Source of the DNA: an uncultured Peptococcaceae bacterium
Lineage (GTDB): Bacteria; Bacillota; Peptococcia; Peptococcales; Peptococcaceae
Assembly (NCBI GenBank): GCA_958451915.1
Contig: CAUDRX010000078.1
Location: 1 to 9,989 of the forward strand
Direction of reading: 5' to 3'
DNA: 9,989 bases
A model generated the notes under the pieces. That model had not been told where the DNA came from. It did not search any database and worked only from the letters and a program-made list of their open reading frames with translations. Position 1 is the stretch's first letter. The number at the start of each line of letters is the position of its first letter. Of this stretch, positions 7,571 to 9,989 are shown in pieces. The position numbers and the translations under genes are program-made.

Positions 7571-7939
7571 TTATTCGCTGTCTGTGATTTCGGCACCGAA
7601 TGGCATCAATGACAATTTCGCGAGTTTGAAAAATTGCAGGCCAAATGGAATACCCACGATGGTGATGCACCAAACCAGTCCGATCACGAGATTAGCCAGG
7701 GCCATCTCAATGCCGAAGAAGACGACCCAGATGACGTTCGCAACCATCGATGGTGCGCCGCCGCCGTACTGCACGTCCTTACCAAAAGGAAGGCACGACA
7801 GCTTGGCGAACTTAAAGCATTGACGGCCGTATGGGATCCCGACGATGCTGATACACCACAGGAGCCCTGACAGAAACCACATTAGGGCATTGACAAAGCC
7901 GCCAAAAACGAACCATAACACATTACCGAGAATCTTCAT
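7571..7939 (-). CDS. yccF: YccF-domain inner membrane protein (duplicated domain)
   Basis: A 122-residue membrane protein with two copies of the YccF domain (PF03733). The repeat is plain in the sequence: GLLWCISIVGIPYG (26-39) with CLPFGKDV (49-56), and GLVWCITIVGIPFG (87-100) with LMPFGAEI (111-118). Each copy has two hydrophobic segments, so four membrane spans are likely. The function of YccF proteins is not firmly known. The start at 7939 has purine-rich AAGGAAG/AAGGGG stretches just upstream. It is the first gene of a two-gene minus-strand operon with the small DUF1232-like protein, convergent with clpB and divergent from the XRE regulator. Confidence 0.92.
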   Translation of the reverse strand: MKILGNVLWFVFGGFVNALMWFLSGLLWCISIVGIPYGRQCFKFAKLSCLPFGKDVQYGGGAPSMVANVIWVVFFGIEMALANLVIGLVWCITIVGIPFGLQFFKLAKLSLMPFGAEITDSE

Positions 7940-7996
7940 TTACGCCCCTTCTTCCTTTACATAAGATTTCCAACGATTTGATTCGTTACAGTTGCC

Positions 7997-8002
7997 ATTA
8001 TA
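7997..8002 (-). promoter_or_regulatory. Candidate -10 box of the yccF operon
   Basis: Read on the minus strand this is a perfect TATAAT, about 57 bases upstream of the yccF start codon. The expected -35 position (8020-8025, TGTTTA) matches poorly, so the promoter may be weak or need an activator. It lies in the 188-base divergent region shared with the XRE regulator gene. Confidence 0.45.
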
Positions 8003-8056
8003 AAGGATGTTTAGTGCTATAAACAGGACGAGTTTGAGAAAATACGACGCTCTAAC

Positions 8057-8085
8057 TTGTCAAAATTGACAAAATAGCGCACAAT
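8057..8085 (+). promoter_or_regulatory. Candidate promoter and operator of the XRE regulator
   Basis: TTGTCA (8057-8062) and CACAAT (8080-8085) are spaced by 17 bases. The -35 box is the left arm of a palindrome, TTGTCAA-AA-TTGACAA (8057-8072), a likely operator, possibly for the regulator's own product. A second possible start is the extended -10 TGCTATAAA (8015-8023) further upstream, whose -35 partner is badly spaced. The choice between them is open. Confidence 0.45.
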
Positions 8086-8127
8086 AAGAAAAGCGTTCCG
8101 TGTAGTTCCGAGTAAAGGAGGATCATC

Positions 8128-8655
8128 ATGGGAAAAAGATCCATCAGAGAAAATAAAAACATGTTTCAACGCGCTCGTGAGGAAGCTGGCCTTTCACGGC
8201 AAGCTGCCAGTGAAGCTGCGAATGTCGTCTCAGAAAGCCGCATCGAAAAGATTGAAAGCGAAAAAATCCTGCCTCAACCTGAAGATGTGCTGGCGCTCTC
8301 GCAGGCCTATAAGAAACCGGTGCTGAATCGTTATTATTGTGCCCACTATTGCCCCATTGGCAAGCGATACGAAACGGAAGTAGAAACAAAAGAATTATCT
8401 CAGATTGTGCTCGAAGTGCTATCGTCGCTGAACAGCATTGGTAAAGAACGTGAACGTTTGATCGAAATTTCGGTTGATGGACAAATCAGTAATGAAGAGT
8501 TGAAAGATTTTGTGCGCATTAAACAGCAATTGATGGAGATTGCGCATACGGCCAATGCGCTTCAGCTTTGGATCGAAAACACGATTCTTTCCGATAAGAT
8601 CGATGTTTCAGCATTGAACAGTCTACTAGCGGCCGAATCAGAAACATCGGACTGA
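8128..8655 (+). CDS. XRE-family helix-turn-helix regulator with a Cys/His cluster
   Basis: A 175-residue protein. Residues about 8-63 form an XRE/Cro-type helix-turn-helix (GLSRQAASEAANVVSESRIEK, then a PQPEDVLALSQAYKKP closing helix). Directly after it comes YYCAHYCPIG (69-78), with C71, H73 and C75 in a C-x-H-x-C arrangement, which could bind a metal or sense redox state. Residues about 85-150 are predicted mainly helical and coiled-coil-like, a probable dimerisation part with no ligand domain that I recognise. The start at 8128 follows AAAGGAGG (8114-8121). The gene is monocistronic, divergent from the yccF operon, and ends at a strong hairpin. A nearby palindrome suggests autoregulation. 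DNA-binding regulation is well supported by the fold; its targets and signal are unknown. Confidence 0.88.
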   Translation: MGKRSIRENKNMFQRAREEAGLSRQAASEAANVVSESRIEKIESEKILPQPEDVLALSQAYKKPVLNRYYCAHYCPIGKRYETEVETKELSQIVLEVLSSLNSIGKERERLIEISVDGQISNEELKDFVRIKQQLMEIAHTANALQLWIENTILSDKIDVSALNSLLAAESETSD

Positions 8656-8676
8656 TATAGCACCAAAAAATACAAA

Positions 8677-8731
8677 GCAGTACGAAAACAGTGTCTCACA
8701 AACCTGAGACCGGTTTTCGTACTGCCTTTTT
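8677..8731. terminator. Strong terminator after the XRE regulator, probably bidirectional
   Basis: GCAGTACGAAAAC (8677-8689) pairs perfectly with GTTTTCGTACTGC (8713-8725). Inside, after a small internal loop, GTCTCA (8693-8698) pairs with TGAGAC (8705-8710). CTTTTT follows on the plus strand. On the minus strand the stem is followed by TTTGTATTTTTT, so it can also end transcripts coming from the aldo/keto reductase side. Confidence 0.9.
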
Positions 8732-8837
8732 ATTGTCGCATGGTCTGCCGAGGCGCCATGTACAAAAGCTTCATTTCTTACATGTGGCATTTGTAGGATA
8801 TGTATGAGATAAGCATAGCGAGGCAGAATTGTAAAAC
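8732..8837. other. Unassigned spacer between terminator and pseudogene
   Basis: No gene or clear structure was recognised here. Some of it may be further decayed sequence of the adjacent oxidoreductase pseudogene. The longer minus-strand frame across 8638-8943 lacks a ribosome binding site, runs through the regulator's terminator hairpin and resembles no protein family. Confidence 0.4.
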
Positions 8838-9248
8838 TTATTCCAACATGCACAACCATGCAGAAGGTGCATCTCAGCCGCCGGCACAAACGACGCTGAC
8901 GAGCCCCAGCTACTGAGAAGGGCGAATAGAAAGTCCGCGACAACTGTACACTAAAATAGTACTGGATGTGGGTCGCCTCCCGTTACAGAATATCCCACAA
9001 GTTTTTTCCGGGATCCTGCCTTCTGGCAGCAGGCGATCGATCATGTTCTCATCTGAACCATATCGTCTTTGGGCACACTACTGCTGCTCTCAAAACAGGA
9101 CTGACAGGAACAGCTGGTTAGGTTAGGCTGGGCAGAGAGAATTCTCTATCGTGTGTCCAGCGTCACTGGCACCATGACCCAAGGTATCACAAAGAAGGTC
9201 GGCATTGCCCTTATCGTGCAGGCTGCCGTCGATGACCATAACGTTCAT
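8838..9248 (-). pseudogene. Decayed flavodoxin-fold NAD(P)H-dependent oxidoreductase gene
   Basis: Read on the minus strand from ATG at 9248, the sequence gives MNVMVIDGSLHDKGNADLL and then GHGASDAGHTIE, the typical first strand, FMN phosphate loop (GS-x-x-x-x-GN) and helix of NADPH-dependent FMN reductase/flavodoxin-like proteins; it stops at 9123. A shifted frame at 9115-9041 gives SCSCQSCFES and VPKDDM, matching the family's C-x-x-C and K-D-D-M elements. The first frame resumes at 9044 with MIDRLLPEG, and the shifted one at 9010 with KKLVGYSVTGGDPHPV, like the later strand of the fold. A weaker match (LGLVSVVCAGG, 8909-8877) may be the C-terminal part. The total is about 410 bases against roughly 550-600 for the family, and the region expected between KDDM and MIDRLL is missing, so there is an internal deletion as well as frameshifts. 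GGGGAGGGGGA just before the ATG, 11 bases after the reductase stop, shows it was once the second gene of that operon. Confidence 0.75.
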
Positions 9249-9259
9249 TTCCCCCTCCC

Positions 9260-9989
9260 CTACTTTGCAATCTCCTGGTTGCCCATCCTCCACACATGCT
9301 CTTCTCTTGCAGCCTGTGGTGTGTTCTGCGCCATGACACCAACGAGGTTGTGGGGCACATAGGCTTCTTCAAGGTAAGCACATTCTTCCGCTGTCAACTC
9401 AAGTTCAGTTGCCTGCGCTGCACCGTCAACATGGTGCAACTTTGTCGCGCCGACAATCGGTGCGGTGACTTTTGTGAGCAACCAGGCGAGGGCCACTTCT
9501 GTCATCGTGACACTGCGTTTTACAGAAACCTCCATCACTCTTCTGATGATAACGGCGTCCTGATCAGCGGTGGCGTCATATTTAAAATGTGCATAGCTGT
9601 CTTCCTGCAAGCGTTTGGATGTTTCGCCGGGACGTTTTGAAAGGCGACCGCCAGCCAGGGAGCTGTACGGCACCATGGCGATATTGTCCTCGGCACAGAG
9701 TTTGCCCATTTCACGTTCTTCTTCACGGAAGATCAAATTGTAATGGTTCTGCACAGACACAAATTTCGCGAATCCTTCTTTTTCAGCGAGGGCATTGGCT
9801 TTCGCAAGCTGGTAGGCGAAACAGTTCGAAATGCCGATGTAACGTACCTTGCCAGCCTTGACCATGTTGTTTAGCCCTTCCATGATGTCGCAAAGGGGCG
9901 TCTGATAATCCCACATGTGATAGATGTAGAGATCGACGTAGTCCATGCCCAAATTGCGCAGGCTTGTGTTGAGCATCTGTTCGATGTGC
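9260..9989 (-). CDS. Aldo/keto reductase, 3' part (5' end outside window)
   Basis: NAD(P)H-dependent oxidoreductase of the aldo/keto reductase superfamily, a cytosolic TIM-barrel enzyme reducing aldehydes or ketones. About 242 residues are visible (first full codon at 9988); the family is usually 310-340, so the N-terminal strands with the catalytic Asp, Tyr and Lys lie outside. Visible: LRNLGMDYVDLYIYHMWD with the active-site His, VRYIGISNC, FVSVQNHYNLI, PYSSLAGGRLSKRPGE, and the cofactor-binding APIVGATKLHHVDGA. The ATG at 9976 is internal, because family sequence (HIEQ) continues upstream of it. It most resembles the YajO/IolS-like branch, but the substrate is not deducible. The stop is followed 11 bases later by the decayed flavodoxin-like gene, its former operon partner. 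The reductase frame itself is uninterrupted in the visible part. Confidence 0.94.
   Translation of the reverse strand, partial: HIEQMLNTSLRNLGMDYVDLYIYHMWDYQTPLCDIMEGLNNMVKAGKVRYIGISNCFAYQLAKANALAEKEGFAKFVSVQNHYNLIFREEEREMGKLCAEDNIAMVPYSSLAGGRLSKRPGETSKRLQEDSYAHFKYDATADQDAVIIRRVMEVSVKRSVTMTEVALAWLLTKVTAPIVGATKLHHVDGAAQATELELTAEECAYLEEAYVPHNLVGVMAQNTPQAAREEHVWRMGNQEIAK

Noticed and set aside
7541..7673. Upstream extension of the small DUF1232-like protein to 93 residues
   Set aside because: The extra 44 codons lie mostly inside the yccF coding region in another frame, while the ATG at 7541 has its own AAAGGAG.
8638..8943. A 101-codon minus-strand frame overlapping the regulator's 3' end
   Set aside because: It crosses the terminator hairpin, has no ribosome binding site and no family resemblance, and its 5' part is better explained as decayed flavodoxin-like sequence.
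8860..8960. GC-rich stretch considered as a riboswitch (cobalamin, ydaO or THF type)
   Set aside because: No consensus core of these riboswitches was found, and the minus strand of the same stretch carries remnants of a coding sequence.
9153..9640. Plus-strand frames (9153-9362, 9296-9640 and 9589-9861) opposite the aldo/keto reductase
   Set aside because: They lie antisense to a clear reductase gene or its pseudogene partner and show no protein-family features.

Overview
The window looks like chromosomal DNA from a low-to-mid GC member of the Bacillota (Firmicutes), probably an anaerobe. The signs are a PcrA-type helicase with the Gram-positive C-terminal extension, strong AAGGAGG-type ribosome binding sites, and a CIRCE (HrcA) operator in front of clpB. 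The genus cannot be fixed from the sequence alone.

Left part, plus strand, AT-rich. It holds the 3' part of pcrA (the helicase gene begins outside the window), then a tyrosine recombinase of the XerC/XerD type overlapping it by 4 bases, then an NhaC-family Na+/H+ antiporter-like transporter with its own promoter and a hairpin terminator. Next comes a non-coding interval of about 490 bases (570 to the clpB start codon). It contains two candidate promoters, a short palindrome, a tandem 11-bp repeat and an extended CIRCE operator, all in front of clpB.

Middle. clpB encodes an 869-residue Hsp100 disaggregase with both AAA+ modules and the M-domain coiled coil. Base composition changes sharply inside this intact gene: it is AT-rich up to about position 5450 and markedly GC-richer after that. 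clpB is followed by two hairpins, the second of which also serves the convergent operon.

Right part. On the minus strand there is a two-gene membrane-protein operon: a double YccF-domain protein, then a 49-residue DUF1232/YkvA-like protein. Divergent to it, on the plus strand, is an XRE-family regulator with a C-x-H-x-C cluster and an operator-like palindrome over its candidate promoter. A strong hairpin ends it. The window closes on the minus strand with an aldo/keto reductase (5' end cut off) and, directly downstream of it, the decayed remains of a flavodoxin-fold NAD(P)H-dependent oxidoreductase gene, recognisable only when three reading frames are pieced together.

Most genes are housekeeping or common accessory genes, and I see no phage, CRISPR, toxin-antitoxin or biosynthetic system. 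The points most worth a second look are the overlooked flavodoxin pseudogene, the composition breakpoint inside clpB, and the dense regulatory DNA upstream of clpB.
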